Source: Bacteroidota bacterium
GTDB lineage: Bacteria; Bacteroidota; Bacteroidia; 2-12-FULL-35-15
Reading direction: 5' to 3'
Assembly (NCBI GenBank): GCA_947447995.1
Contig: CANFLQ010000014.1
Span: forward strand, 1 to 40,726
DNA length: 40,726 nucleotides
In this document: positions 16,906-26,700 of the stretch, one piece after another
Layout: every line of letters starts with the position of its first letter
Position numbering within the stretch: the stretch's first letter is position 1
Program-made: the position numbers and the translations under genes
The notes under the pieces: generated by a model
The model's database searches: none
The model's input: the letters and a program-made list of their open reading frames with translations, nothing else
What the model was told of the DNA's origin: nothing

Positions 16906-17202
16906 ATGAGTAATAAAAAATAACCACTTACAAACAACCGCTTACTTTGGCTTGCAGCAATTTTAAACCCTCACTTAATTTCCGAAAAAGAAAATAGAAG
17001 CCACGTATACTCTACAACTGGCAACTACCCTATAAGTATTATTGACCTAAACGAGTTAATCCTATTAACACCCAACAATGCAGATTATTATTTTTATAGA
17101 AGTTTTGCTTATGTTAAACTAAATAATTATACAGCAGCGCTTACCAACAATAATATTTCATTACAACTTAACCCTAAAATGCTAATTACATTAAAGAACT
17201 GA
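16906..17202 (+). pseudogene. Decayed internal-deletion copy of the preceding TMTC-like/TPR gene
   Basis: One frame reads MSNKK, then an in-frame TAA, then PLTNNRLLWLAAIL..., and finally NYPISIIDLNELILLTPNNADYYFYRSFAYVKLNNYTAALTNNNISLQLNPKM to a TGA at 17200. The head resembles the start of the intact neighbour (MNNKK...HPLLWLAGIL). The tail aligns with its TPR 4-5 (NYEKAISELNELIKTEPTNA, YYFYRGTAYF, AALADNT). Nearly all the membrane part is missing. The in-frame stop and deletion make a functional product unlikely. It accounts for most of the 400-base gap before the next gene. Confidence 0.75.
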
Positions 17203-17239
17203 GCCGTTAAACACACCTATTTATATCAACCTACTGCAC

Positions 17240-17277
17240 AAAAAAAGTCGGCTGCCTCAATAGGGCAGCCGACTTTT
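17240..17277 (-). terminator. Terminator of the SprB-like repeat protein gene
   Basis: AAAAGTCGGCTGCC and GGCAGCCGACTTTT form a 14-bp stem with a 7-base loop. On the minus strand the stem runs into seven Ts. It also has CTTTTC on the plus strand and may act both ways, ending the 14889-17202 region. Confidence 0.88.
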
Positions 17278-17297
17278 CAATTAACAAACAAATTTTA

Positions 17298-19532
17298 TTA
17301 ATGTTTAATCATTTTTTTTGCTGTCGTTTTTTGACCATTTTTGATATTTACAAAATACATACCTGCGTTTAAATTATCAGTACTAATTGTAGATAAACCT
17401 GCATTTAATACTCCGCTATATACTGTACGACCAGTTATATCAATAATGAAAACACTAGCACTTTTATCGCAAACCACAGTTATTTGGTTATCAAAAGGAT
17501 TTGGATAAATGTTTGTTACTACCATTTCTTGAGTGCTTATTCCGGTTGATAATAAGTCAAGGCTCACATAATCCTCAGCTTTTACATTGCCAGAAGTACG
17601 GTTGGTACAGAACAAGTCTAATACCAATTTACAGATACCAGTAGTGCTTTTTACGTTATAATTTTGAGTAATGGTATGGTTACCAACTTTTTGAAAAACT
17701 GTCCAGATAGCCTTGATAGTATCAGTACCCACAAAGTTTTTATGTGTAATACGGATAGAATCGATAGCATCATAGTTGATAGTACAAGTTAAAATTGCAC
17801 TTGCAACTAAAGTATCTTTAATCACTGGAGGAATAAATGTAGAAGCTGGAGGAACAAATGTAGAAGCTGGAGAACCAATTACAAATACAAATGATGCAGA
17901 TGCCGAATCAGCATCCATTACGCTGATAGTATAAAAACCTGCGCATAACGAATCTGCTACATAGTATTGTCCTACAGCTGAAACAGCACCCAAAGTAAAT
18001 TTATATGGCGCTTTTCCGCCTTCTACCATAGCTTTTGCTTTACCGTTACACAATGCAGCATTAGTTACATCCATTGATTTAACAAACAAATGCAATGGTT
18101 TTACACCAGGTGCAGGAGGAGGCATCATTACTTGTGGTTTATTTACACCCACATAAGTAGTAACAGTTGCTTTACATCCCACAGAATCGCTAACTGTAAC
18201 TGTATATTTACCTTCACAAGTCCCCTTGTGAAAAGGAGTTGTATTTGCAGCATTATCAGCCCACATAAAACTTAATGGTGCTCTAAAACCTTTACAAACA
18301 GCTTCAATATAACCACCACAAGCATTTGATGTTGTATGTAAGGTATCATTTACAACCAATGTACGTACAGCAAAAAATTGACATGGTTTAATGTTTGCAA
18401 TTGCTTTATCCAAACGCGTTGAATCATAGCTACCACAACCATTTGCATCAATTATTTTTACCATATACATACCTGCGCATAAGTTTGGTTGAACCTTAGT
18501 AGTAATGTTACTGCCAGACCAGTGATAGGTAAAAGGAGCTACACCACCATCAGGAAAAGCTTCCACTGAACCATTACAAGCACCAACCGTTGTTTCACCT
18601 TTTGGTAACACATGCGCCTTAAAAGTTGAACAATCTTTACCCGCTTTAACAAAAGCTGTATCCGTAAATTTACAACCTGCGGAGTCTACAACTGTCATTT
18701 CATATTTACCAGGACATAATCCTGTACGAGTTTTAGTAGTTATAGCTGAACCTGTCCATTTGAATGTAAATGGAGCTCTTCCGCCTTTAACAATTACAAT
18801 TTCAGCAGCACCATCGCAACTTGCCGCTGTTTTTGAGTTAGTTGTAATAGCATGCGCTTCAAATCCCGGACAAGTTCCAAAACCTGAACCATTACCACCA
18901 TTACCTGTAGGAGTCGTTGTATTTGTTGGAGTTCCATTTGGAACACCAATAAAGAAACGCTCAACAAGCACTTTCGTTCCAATTGAATCTAAAAACTGAA
19001 CAGAATAATTACCTACACATAATTTAGCGATATCTAAACCATCTGTTTGAACTAATGCCGAATCTTTAAACCATTTCCAAGTTTTAGTTGCGCCTGCATT
19101 AAAATGCGCTTTTCCATCACAAGCTGTTTGCGATGTAGCACCACTAAAAGTAACTCTTGAACCTGAATTTGGTGTTACAGTACCTGAACCTGTTGGTGTA
19201 ACTGTTCCTGTTCCAGCGGTATTTACCACACCAATTGCAAATTTATTTGTAATATAGTTTGCTCCAGCCGAATCAAGAAATTGGACAGAATAGTTGCCAT
19301 CGCATAATTTACCAAGATCTACTCCATTAGTTTGAATTACAACAGTATCCTTAAACCATTTCCAGGTCTTTATTGCTCCTGCATCAAAATGAGCCGTTCC
19401 ATCACATGATGTTGATGACGAGGTCCCTTTAACTGTTACTCTTGAGCCTGCAGGAGGCGGCGTTGTTGTTTGCGCCATGGCTCCCATGACTGCAAAGCAA
19501 CCTAGCGAAAGTGAAATGTAGAGTTTTTTCAT
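17298..19532 (-). CDS. T9SS-exported protein with six SprB-like cysteine-paired repeats
   Basis: The gene encodes 744 residues. The signal peptide MKKLYISLSLGCFAVMGAMAQ is followed by six repeats of 70-100 residues. Each opens with a Cys-Asp/Asn-Gly motif (SCDGTAHF, ACDGKAHF, SCDGAAEI, ACNGSVEA, ACGGYIEA, LCNGKAKA) and later has LC-x-G-x-Y (LCDGNYSVQFLDS, LCPGKYEMTVVDS). That is the SprB-repeat pattern, with the paired Cys probably disulphide-bonded outside the cell. Repeats 1-2 share KTWKWFKD. Repeats are separated by Thr/Pro/Gly-rich linkers. After a further beta domain comes a type A T9SS sorting domain (NIYPNPFDNQITV...LNAGMYFVNIKNG...KKMIKH). The likely role is a cell-surface or released structural protein. 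No enzyme motif is seen. Confidence 0.88.
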   Translation of the reverse strand: MKKLYISLSLGCFAVMGAMAQTTTPPPAGSRVTVKGTSSSTSCDGTAHFDAGAIKTWKWFKDTVVIQTNGVDLGKLCDGNYSVQFLDSAGANYITNKFAIGVVNTAGTGTVTPTGSGTVTPNSGSRVTFSGATSQTACDGKAHFNAGATKTWKWFKDSALVQTDGLDIAKLCVGNYSVQFLDSIGTKVLVERFFIGVPNGTPTNTTTPTGNGGNGSGFGTCPGFEAHAITTNSKTAASCDGAAEIVIVKGGRAPFTFKWTGSAITTKTRTGLCPGKYEMTVVDSAGCKFTDTAFVKAGKDCSTFKAHVLPKGETTVGACNGSVEAFPDGGVAPFTYHWSGSNITTKVQPNLCAGMYMVKIIDANGCGSYDSTRLDKAIANIKPCQFFAVRTLVVNDTLHTTSNACGGYIEAVCKGFRAPLSFMWADNAANTTPFHKGTCEGKYTVTVSDSVGCKATVTTYVGVNKPQVMMPPPAPGVKPLHLFVKSMDVTNAALCNGKAKAMVEGGKAPYKFTLGAVSAVGQYYVADSLCAGFYTISVMDADSASASFVFVIGSPASTFVPPASTFIPPVIKDTLVASAILTCTINYDAIDSIRITHKNFVGTDTIKAIWTVFQKVGNHTITQNYNVKSTTGICKLVLDLFCTNRTSGNVKAEDYVSLDLLSTGISTQEMVVTNIYPNPFDNQITVVCDKSASVFIIDITGRTVYSGVLNAGLSTISTDNLNAGMYFVNIKNGQKTTAKKMIKH

Positions 19533-19746
19533 AGTGTTTAGGTATTTAAAATTAAGGGAATATTCCGTAAATTTCTTTGCTCCCCTTTACGGTCGATAAA
19601 AAATAAGGTTTCATTTGCTCTTTTTTATTTATGAGCAATTAAAACCATTTACGTGCAATTTGATAAAAAAGAGAAGTCTTACTTTTTTTTAATATTAAGG
19701 AATAGAATAATCTTAAAATATGCAGATAATATTTCAATCAAAATCT

Positions 19747-19754
19747 TATATTTG
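19747..19754 (+). promoter_or_regulatory. -7 box of icd
   Basis: TATATTTG, an exact TAnnTTTG, lies 42 bases before the ATG at 19797. No TTG at ideal spacing is seen. The rest of 19533-19796 holds only a weak CCGTAAA...TTTACGG repeat (about 19571-19597) and AT-rich sequence. Confidence 0.55.
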
Positions 19755-19796
19755 CACACTAATTTAGATCTATAACGAAAATAAATATATTAAATC

Positions 19797-21029
19797 ATGA
19801 ATAAAATTGTAGTTGCAAAATCTGTTGTTGAGTTAGATGGAGATGAAATGACACGGATTATTTGGAAATTTATAAAAGATAAATTAATACTTCCATATTT
19901 AGATGTAAAAATAAAGTACTTTGACCTTAGCATTCAAAACCGAGATGAAACAAATGACCAGGTAACAATGGATGCTGCAGAAGCAATTAAAAAATACCGT
20001 GTAGGAATAAAATGTGCTACTATTACCCCTGACGAAAAGCGAGTTGAAGAATTTAATTTAAAACGAATGTGGAAATCTCCCAATGGAACTATCCGCAATA
20101 TTTTAGATGGAACGGTATTTCGTGAACCCATTGTTTGTCAAAATGTACCTAGAATGGTACCTAATTGGACTTCGCCAATATGTATTGGCCGCCATGCTTA
20201 CGGCGACCAATATACTGCAACAGATTTTATTACCAAAGGAAAAGGCACTTTAACAGTAACATTTACACCAGACGATAGCAGAGCTCCAGAATCATACAAA
20301 GTATTTAATTTTAGAAGTGATGGAATAGGGATGGCAATGTATAATACAGATGAGAGCATTAGAGGATTTGCAAAATCTTGTTTTAACAGGGCTTTACAAA
20401 AAAAATGGCCTTTATATTTGTCTACTAAAAATACTATTCTTAAAAAATACGACGGTCGCTTTAAAGATATTTTTGAAGAAATTTATCAAGAAAAATTTAA
20501 AGCTAAATTTGAAGCTAAAGGCATTACTTATGAGCACCGTTTAATTGATGATATGGTAGCTTCAGTTTTAAAAATGCACGGCAATATTATTTGGGCATGT
20601 AAAAATTACGATGGCGATGTTCAATCAGACACCTTGGCTCAAGGTTTTGGTTCATTAGGTTTAATGACTTCAGTTTTAATAACTCCTGATGGCAAAGTAA
20701 TGGAATCAGAAGCAGCTCACGGAACAATTACCCGTCACTACCGCGATCATCAAGCAGGGAAACCTACATCATCCAACCCTATAGCCTCTATTTTTGCCTG
20801 GACAAGAGGTTTAGAGTTTAGAGGTAAGATAGATAAAAATCAGGAATTAATTGATTTTTGCCATACATTAGAACAGGTATGTATTGAAACAGTTGAATCA
20901 GGTAAAATGACAAAAGACTTAGCTGTTTGTATACATGGATCAGATGTAAAACATGGCGAACATTATTTATATACCGAAGAATTTTTATCAGCAATTGACG
21001 AAAATTTAAAAAAGAAATTGGAAAAATAA
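19797..21029 (+). CDS. icd: NADP-dependent isocitrate dehydrogenase, dimeric eukaryote-like type
   Basis: It converts isocitrate to 2-oxoglutarate and CO2 and makes NADPH (TCA cycle, cytoplasm). The 410 residues follow the dimeric subfamily shared with eukaryotic IDH1/IDH2, not the E. coli Icd type: [14 protein letters not shown] near the start, [20 protein letters not shown] for isocitrate binding, [13 protein letters not shown], then [28 protein letters not shown] with the metal-binding Asp residues, and [11 protein letters not shown] for NADP. Length is normal. The gene is a single unit, with its own promoter and a very strong hairpin just downstream. Confidence 0.96.
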   Translation: MNKIVVAKSVVELDGDEMTRIIWKFIKDKLILPYLDVKIKYFDLSIQNRDETNDQVTMDAAEAIKKYRVGIKCATITPDEKRVEEFNLKRMWKSPNGTIRNILDGTVFREPIVCQNVPRMVPNWTSPICIGRHAYGDQYTATDFITKGKGTLTVTFTPDDSRAPESYKVFNFRSDGIGMAMYNTDESIRGFAKSCFNRALQKKWPLYLSTKNTILKKYDGRFKDIFEEIYQEKFKAKFEAKGITYEHRLIDDMVASVLKMHGNIIWACKNYDGDVQSDTLAQGFGSLGLMTSVLITPDGKVMESEAAHGTITRHYRDHQAGKPTSSNPIASIFAWTRGLEFRGKIDKNQELIDFCHTLEQVCIETVESGKMTKDLAVCIHGSDVKHGEHYLYTEEFLSAIDENLKKKLEK

Positions 21030-21047
21030 AATTCTTTCCTTTTTACA

Positions 21048-21114
21048 TTAGCCCCATATTTAACCCCTAAATTCATAATTTGTTTATGAATTTAGGGGTT
21101 AAATATGGGGCTAA
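21048..21114. terminator. Exceptionally long (31-bp, perfect) hairpin between icd and mscL
   Basis: TTAGCCCCATATTTAACCCC... (21048-21078) is perfectly complementary to ...GGGGTTAAATATGGGGCTAA (21084-21114), with a 5-base loop. AAAATTTTATT follows. It begins 19 bases after the icd stop and ends 9 bases before the mscL -33 box, so a terminator role is the natural reading. The length and perfection resemble a mobile repeat. Confidence 0.8.
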
Positions 21115-21122
21115 AAATTTTA

Positions 21123-21153
21123 TTGCGTTGTATTATTTTTTAAATTACCTTTG
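21123..21153 (+). promoter_or_regulatory. Promoter of mscL
   Basis: TTG (21123-21125), a 20-base spacer, then TACCTTTG (21146-21153), an exact fit to the Bacteroidota promoter model. A leader of about 60 bases to the ATG at 21222 follows. Confidence 0.7.
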
Positions 21154-21221
21154 CCGCCTAAAACGCGCAAATTAAAATTGCGTTTATTTTTATTTTACGA
21201 ACTACTTAATTAAAAATTATT

Positions 21222-21599
21222 ATGGGAATGTTATCAGAATTTAAAAGTTTTGCCATGAAAGGCAATGTAGTAGATTTAGCAATAGGTGTTGTTATAGGTG
21301 GCGCTTTTGGGAAAATTGTTAACTCTTTAATTGAAGATGTTATTACCCCTTTATTATTGCAACCAGCATTGGACGCATCTAATTTAAAAAACCTTGCAGA
21401 ACTTACCGCATTTGGTTCAGTAAAATATGGTTTATTTTTATCCGCTGTAATTAATTTTATAATTGTGGCATTTGTTTTATTTATGATTATTAAAGGAATG
21501 AATGCGGCAAAAAAGAAAGAAGAAGCCGCACCTGCTGCACCAGCTGGCCCATCTCAAGAACAATTATTAAGTGAAATTAGAGATTTATTAAAAAAATAA
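21222..21599 (+). CDS. mscL: Large-conductance mechanosensitive channel MscL
   Basis: This is an inner-membrane homopentameric channel that opens under membrane tension to release solutes after osmotic downshock. The 125 residues begin [31 protein letters not shown], with the first membrane helix and its glycine-rich gate. A periplasmic loop and the second helix ([21 protein letters not shown]) follow. The C-terminal Ala/Pro-rich linker and amphipathic [13 protein letters not shown] bundle are standard. Promoter and terminator both sit immediately around the gene, so it is monocistronic. Confidence 0.97.
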   Translation: MGMLSEFKSFAMKGNVVDLAIGVVIGGAFGKIVNSLIEDVITPLLLQPALDASNLKNLAELTAFGSVKYGLFLSAVINFIIVAFVLFMIIKGMNAAKKKEEAAPAAPAGPSQEQLLSEIRDLLKK

Positions 21600-21628
21600 T
21601 TTTTCTATTATTAACAGTTATTAACCCT

Positions 21629-21659
21629 ACACACAGCATAAAGCATGCTGTGTGTTTTT
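21629..21659 (+). terminator. Terminator of mscL
   Basis: ACACACAGCAT pairs with ATGCTGTGTGT around AAAGC and is followed by TTTTT. It lies 30 bases after the mscL stop and 14 bases before the next ATG. Confidence 0.9.
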
Positions 21660-21672
21660 AATTTAAAAAACT

Positions 21673-22626
21673 ATGAAAAAAATTACATTATTATTATGTT
21701 TTTCTTTTGCACTATTTTCAAGTAATGCCCAAATAACAGACACCGCAAAAACGGAACCTAAATACTGGATTAAAGGTGCTGGATTAAATATTGATTTTGC
21801 TCAATCAAGCTTTACTAACTGGGCTGCTGGGGGACAAAATGCACTATCTGTTACATCTATTTTAAATGCGTTTGCTAATTATAAAAAAGGTAGCAACACT
21901 TGGGATAACAGCTTAATTTTAGGATATGGTATGCTACAAAGTGGTACAGCTGCATTACGAAAAAATGAAGATAAAATAGATTTATCATCTAAATATGGTA
22001 AATATGCTTTTTATGAACATTGGTATTATTCAGCTTTAGTTAATTTTAAAAGTCAGTTTGCTAATGGTTATAATTATCCAAATGATACCGTTGTTATTTC
22101 TCATTTTTTAGCCCCTGGTTATGTTTTAGCTGCCATTGGTATGGATTATAAAACTACTGATAATAGCTTTTCCCTTTTCCTATCTCCAATTACATCTCGA
22201 ACAATTATTGTGAACGACCAACGATTAGCAGACTTAGGATCGTACGGCGTTACTGCAGCAACTTACGAAACAATAAATGGCGTTAGTGTGCTAACAAAAC
22301 ATGGTGAATTAACAAATCGTCAATTTGGAGGTTATTTAAAAATGACATTTAAAAAAGATGTGATAACAAATGTAAACTTTTCATCAAAATTAGAATTATT
22401 TAGCAATTATCTTAAAAACCCCGAAAATATTGTTGTTAACTGGGAAAACATTGTTATGTTTAAAATAAATAAATACTTATCGTCAAGTATAAGCACTGTA
22501 ATGATTTACGACCACACTATTCCTGTTCCTGTAGAACATACAATAAATAACGTAAAAACATCTGGTGTAGGACCTCGCTTACAATTTAAAGAAGTATTTG
22601 CCTTAGGTTTTGCATATAAATTTTAA
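21673..22626 (+). CDS. DUF3078 family exported protein
   Basis: This 317-residue protein has a signal peptide (KKITLLLCFSFALFSSNAQ). The sequence WIKGAGLNIDFAQSSFTNWAAGGQNALS is the hallmark of DUF3078 (the 'G..l...qtsl.nWaaGG.ns.s' pattern). The rest is rich in alternating aromatic/polar strands, ending KEVFALGFAYKF, which suggests a beta-barrel in the outer membrane. Function of the family is unknown to me. The 14-base gap after the mscL terminator leaves little room for a separate promoter, so it may depend on read-through or on a promoter overlapping the terminator. Confidence 0.85.
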   Translation: MKKITLLLCFSFALFSSNAQITDTAKTEPKYWIKGAGLNIDFAQSSFTNWAAGGQNALSVTSILNAFANYKKGSNTWDNSLILGYGMLQSGTAALRKNEDKIDLSSKYGKYAFYEHWYYSALVNFKSQFANGYNYPNDTVVISHFLAPGYVLAAIGMDYKTTDNSFSLFLSPITSRTIIVNDQRLADLGSYGVTAATYETINGVSVLTKHGELTNRQFGGYLKMTFKKDVITNVNFSSKLELFSNYLKNPENIVVNWENIVMFKINKYLSSSISTVMIYDHTIPVPVEHTINNVKTSGVGPRLQFKEVFALGFAYKF

Positions 22627-22688
22627 TACTTCAATTAATGTTTAAATGTTAGTTTTTATATAAAAAAACATACAAATTAAGTATATTA

Positions 22689-22732
22689 GTATAACCCTAG
22701 CCCTTAAAGCTGGGGTTATACATTTTTATTTT
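22689..22732 (+). terminator. Terminator of the DUF3078 gene
   Basis: GTATAACCC (22689-22697) pairs with GGGTTATAC (22713-22721), with AGC/GCT continuing the stem inside. The downstream side is ATTTTTATTTT. Confidence 0.75.
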
Positions 22733-22970
22733 GACGGTTTAATTGCTGGTAAATATACAGCAGGTACAATGGGTTTAAATTTTATGGCGTCTTTCAAATT
22801 TGGAAAGTGCTTTTTAGAACCAAATATATTACCAGTGTAATAAAAAAACCTAAAAAAAATGAGTTCTATTTATCAAACTTTGGTGTTTTACCTAATATGA
22901 GAGGACAAGGTATAGGCAAAAAAAATGGAATTGAAATTACGAAACTAAATATGATATTTTGCATTTAATA
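22725..22970 (+). pseudogene. Broken GNAT-family N-acetyltransferase
   Basis: One frame reads F-x-FDGLIAGKYTAGTM. A second frame continues NGFKFYGVFQIWKVLF...IKKPKKNEFYLSNFGVLPNMRGQGIGKK and then stops at a TAA soon after. FYLSNFGVLPNMRGQGIGKK is the acetyl-CoA-binding motif A of GNAT enzymes (V-x-P-x-x-R-G-x-G-I-G). At least one frameshift near 22770, the loss of a start and the loss of the C-terminal third mean the gene is dead. The remainder of this 445-base gap (22970-23071) is AT-rich with no recognised content. Confidence 0.6.
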
Positions 22971-23071
22971 AATTGGTTTAAAATATCAATAATTTTAGCT
23001 ACAAATTAAGGGTATCTAATTTAAAACAAAAAGGGTATAGTTTTGGCAGCATACTTAAATCAAAAGCCTTT

Positions 23072-23479
23072 ATGAAAAAAATCTTAGCCATTGCATTTAT
23101 TTTCACAATATGTCTGTCAGTTTTTTCACAAAATAATAATACTGAAAAACGAGGAACCATTAAAGTTAGAAAAAATGGAAAACTGATTTTGGTAAAATAT
23201 GACCATGTAAATTACCGATTAATTGGTATTGATAAATATGGTAATATAATTGATTCCGCTGTTGTTGAATTTCAAATGGCCGTAACCATACAGGGTGTTT
23301 TTTATTCCGAAAAAACTATAGGCTCAACACTTTCCTATCAAATGCAACAATGGCTTAAGAAATGTGATGCTAGTACACCTATCTATTTTAAAAATATAAA
23401 AGCAAAAGATATATATGGTACAATTATCGATGTTCCTAAATTTGAATATGTATTAGGCAATCCAAAATATGACCACTAA
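23072..23479 (+). CDS. Small exported protein resembling the C-terminal domain of GldM
   Basis: This 135-residue protein has a signal peptide (KKILAIAFIFTICLSVFSQ) and one compact beta-rich domain. The part FQMAVTIQGVFYSEKTIGSTLSYQMQQWLKKC...TPIYFKNIKAKDIYGTIIDVPKFEYVL follows the pattern I remember for the last domain of GldM ('F.v.......e.s.G..l...m...l.....gd.vyf.nIka.g.dG..r.l..i.f'). GldM is the periplasmic shaft of the T9SS/gliding motor. Here only that one domain exists, without the membrane anchor or other domains, so it cannot replace GldM. It could bind T9SS partners. Start ATG 23072; no clear promoter box immediately upstream. Confidence 0.6.
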   Translation: MKKILAIAFIFTICLSVFSQNNNTEKRGTIKVRKNGKLILVKYDHVNYRLIGIDKYGNIIDSAVVEFQMAVTIQGVFYSEKTIGSTLSYQMQQWLKKCDASTPIYFKNIKAKDIYGTIIDVPKFEYVLGNPKYDH

Positions 23480-23675
23480 ATTTTAGCTTATACTAACTTA
23501 CTTGCTGTTATTACTAAATGGTAAAATTATTTTAATTACAGCCCACCCTTAAACAGAAGTAAACGAATTTAGTACTATTTAACCCAGCAAAATTAAAGGC
23601 AAAAAAAATTGGTTGCAGGATAAATAAGAACAAAAAGTAACCCTTTCCATTTAAAACTCGTTTTATTAACCGAAT

Positions 23676-23706
23676 TTGCACACTTAACTTTTTTCAACTA
23701 TATTTG
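23676..23706 (+). promoter_or_regulatory. Promoter of the PKD metalloprotease gene
   Basis: TTG (23676-23678), a 20-base spacer, then TATATTTG (23699-23706), which fits the consensus exactly. The box sits inside a small inverted repeat TTCAAC-N8-GTTGAA (about 23693-23712) that could be an operator. The rest of 23480-23749 shows nothing else recognisable. Confidence 0.7.
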
Positions 23707-23758
23707 GTTGAATGGGTACATAACTCTATAATTTAAAGCTGAATAATAATTGCTGGCT

Positions 23759-26700
23759 ATGAAAAAAATACTATTTATTTTTATTTGTATTACGCTGCTA
23801 TTAACTTATGGGGTTAGTTATGCTCAGTGCAACCTATTTGAGCTTACTCTTCAGCAAAAAGTAATAAATGCCAGCGATATTTTTGAAGGAAAGGTTTTAA
23901 ATAAAACGTGCTTTTGGAACAGCCAACATAGTTTAATATATACATCCAACACCATTGAAGTATATAAAGTATTTAAAGGAACGGTTACCGAATCTCAACT
24001 AGAAGTAATTACCGAAGGAGGCTTGGTTGGCGATGAAATGCACAATGTGACACCCTGCTTAAATTTAAGTATAGGGGATATTGGAATATTCACGGCAATA
24101 CCTTCCATTGTTGTTAACCCACAGTCAAACACTAACAACAAGGCTTTTCAATGTTATGGAAGCTTACAAGGCTTTTTAAAATATGATCTAGTTGACAAAT
24201 CAGCAACTACCCCATTCCAAAAATACAACAATATTAAAACCGACCTATATACAACTATCGAAAATTTAATTAGCAATACTTACAAGGATATTATTCCCTT
24301 TGATGTAAATAAAAGAACAGCTACAGCAAAAGCAGGTGGCAGCATTACTAATTTTTCGCCAACTACAATTACTGCAGGAACAAACTCTATACTAACAATC
24401 AATGGATCTGGATTTGGTGCCAGTCAAGGTTCTAGTACTGTTGGTTTTAAAAATGCAGATAATGGCGGAACATCTTACATTACACCTGCTGCAAGTCAAT
24501 ATATTTCCTGGTCAGATACTCAAATAAAAGTAATAGTACCAGACAATTCAGGCACTGGAACTATCCGAGTAGGTGCTAGTTCAACAATTACAAGTACGGC
24601 CATACTAACAGTCAGTTATGCCGAAATGAATACATCCGCATCATCATCGTCGCCTACTCCTTACCAAACAGATCATGTAAATAGAAATAATGCTGGAGGA
24701 ATAACTTGGCAAATGTACACTAGTTTTAATTCCAATACTTCAGCCAATCAATCATTTACCAGAGCCTTTAATACGTGGAGATGCGCTACCCATATAAATT
24801 GGGTAATAGGATCCACCACTACTGTAAACTCAATAGGAAGCGATGGAACAAATGTAATACGATTTGATAGTGGTAATGAATTAGGGGCAGGAATACTTGG
24901 GCGATGTACCTCATTTTGGATAGGATGTTCTTCATCTGTATGGTATGTAAAAGAATTGGATATGGCTGTAGATGATGGTGCAAATTGGAATTTTGGTCCC
25001 ACTGCTCCTACAGGCTCACAATATGATTTTGAAACGGTAATGTTACATGAGTTAGGACATGGGCATCAGTTAGCACATGTAATTGACAAAGCAGATGTAA
25101 TGAATTACTCACTTGCAAATTTAACATCCAAAAGAACGTTAAATACCAATAATCAAGCCTCTGGAGATGATGTAATGAGCAGAAGTTTAGTTGCGAACAG
25201 TTGTGGCCCTGGCGCAATGACAAAATTAACCGGACAATGCGCTATTGGTGGTCCTTTAGCTAATTTTTCGGCAACTCCGTTAAGCGGTTGTGCATCGTTA
25301 ACCGTAACATTTACCGACAAAAGTACAAATACGCCCACGCAATGGGCGTGGGATGTGGATAATAACGGCACAACAGATTATACTACTCAAAACCCTACAC
25401 ATGTATATACTACAAACGGCACTTATTCTGTAAAATTAAAAGTAGTAAATGCTACTGGAAAAGATTCCATTACTAAAACAAATTACATAACTGTAAACCC
25501 ATTGCCTGTTGCCAAATTTACGAGTACAATAAATTCAGGAACGGTTAACTTTACAAATACAGCCTCCAATGCTGCTTCATATAGTTGGGATTTTGGTGAT
25601 TCAAGCTCCTCTTCAACTGCTACTACCCCAACTCATACATACACTCTATCGGGAACCTATACAATTAAGTTAACAGCAAAAAACACGTGTGGCAACAACA
25701 CTTTATCGCAAACACTTACTATCAATTTACCTGCAAGCAAACCATTACCTGCTTTTTCGGCAAATACAAATTCAGGCTGCACTCCTCTTTCTTTAACATT
25801 TAGCGACCTAAGTACAAATACTCCTACTGCATGGTTTTGGGACATAGATAACAATGGCACAATTGACTATACAACTCAAAACCCCAATCACACTTACAAC
25901 AAAGCTGGGGTATATACTGTAAAACTAAAAATTAGTAATAGTGCTGGCGCCGACTCAATTACCAAAACAAACTATATTACAGTAAACCCGCAACCTATAG
26001 CAAGTGTTAGTAGCTCAGTAAATTTTGGAACAGCTAATTTTACAAATACATCTACCAACGCAAGTTCATATAGTTGGAATTTTGGTGATAACAGTACAAG
26101 CACTTCAACATCTGTTACACTTTCACACACATATACCATTACGGGAACATATACTATTACATTAACGGCAACCAATGCGTGTGGTAGCCATAGTATTACA
26201 AACACCATTACTATTAATAACATTACCCCTCCCCCTTTAGCCAATTTCACTTTTACGCCATCTTTAGGATGTTCTTCTCTTTCTGTAACTTTTACAGATA
26301 ATAGCACCAACACTCCAACATCTTGGGCATGGGACATTGATAATAATGGAACTATTGATTATACTGTACAAAACCCAACACATAATTATTCCGCGGTGGG
26401 GAGTTACTCAATAAAACTAAAAGTTGGCAATATAAATGGGTATGATTCCATTACAAAAACAACTATTATTACAGTTAAAGCTAGTCCAACGGTAATTAAC
26501 GCATCAGACCAAACAATTTGTTCTGGACAATCAGTAGTAACAAATTCCTTTAGCAGTAATCCCAATGGAGCTACATATATATGGACAAATTCCAACACAA
26601 CAATTGGCTTAGGTGCATCTGGAACTGGGAATATTCCAGGTTTCACAACTGTTAATACTACTAATGCTGCAATTAAAACTACTATTACAGTTACTCCAAC

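Noticed and set aside
21600-23480. A multi-gene operon from mscL to the GldM-like gene
   Set aside because: Clear terminators follow mscL (21629) and the DUF3078 gene (22689), and a pseudogene separates the rest.
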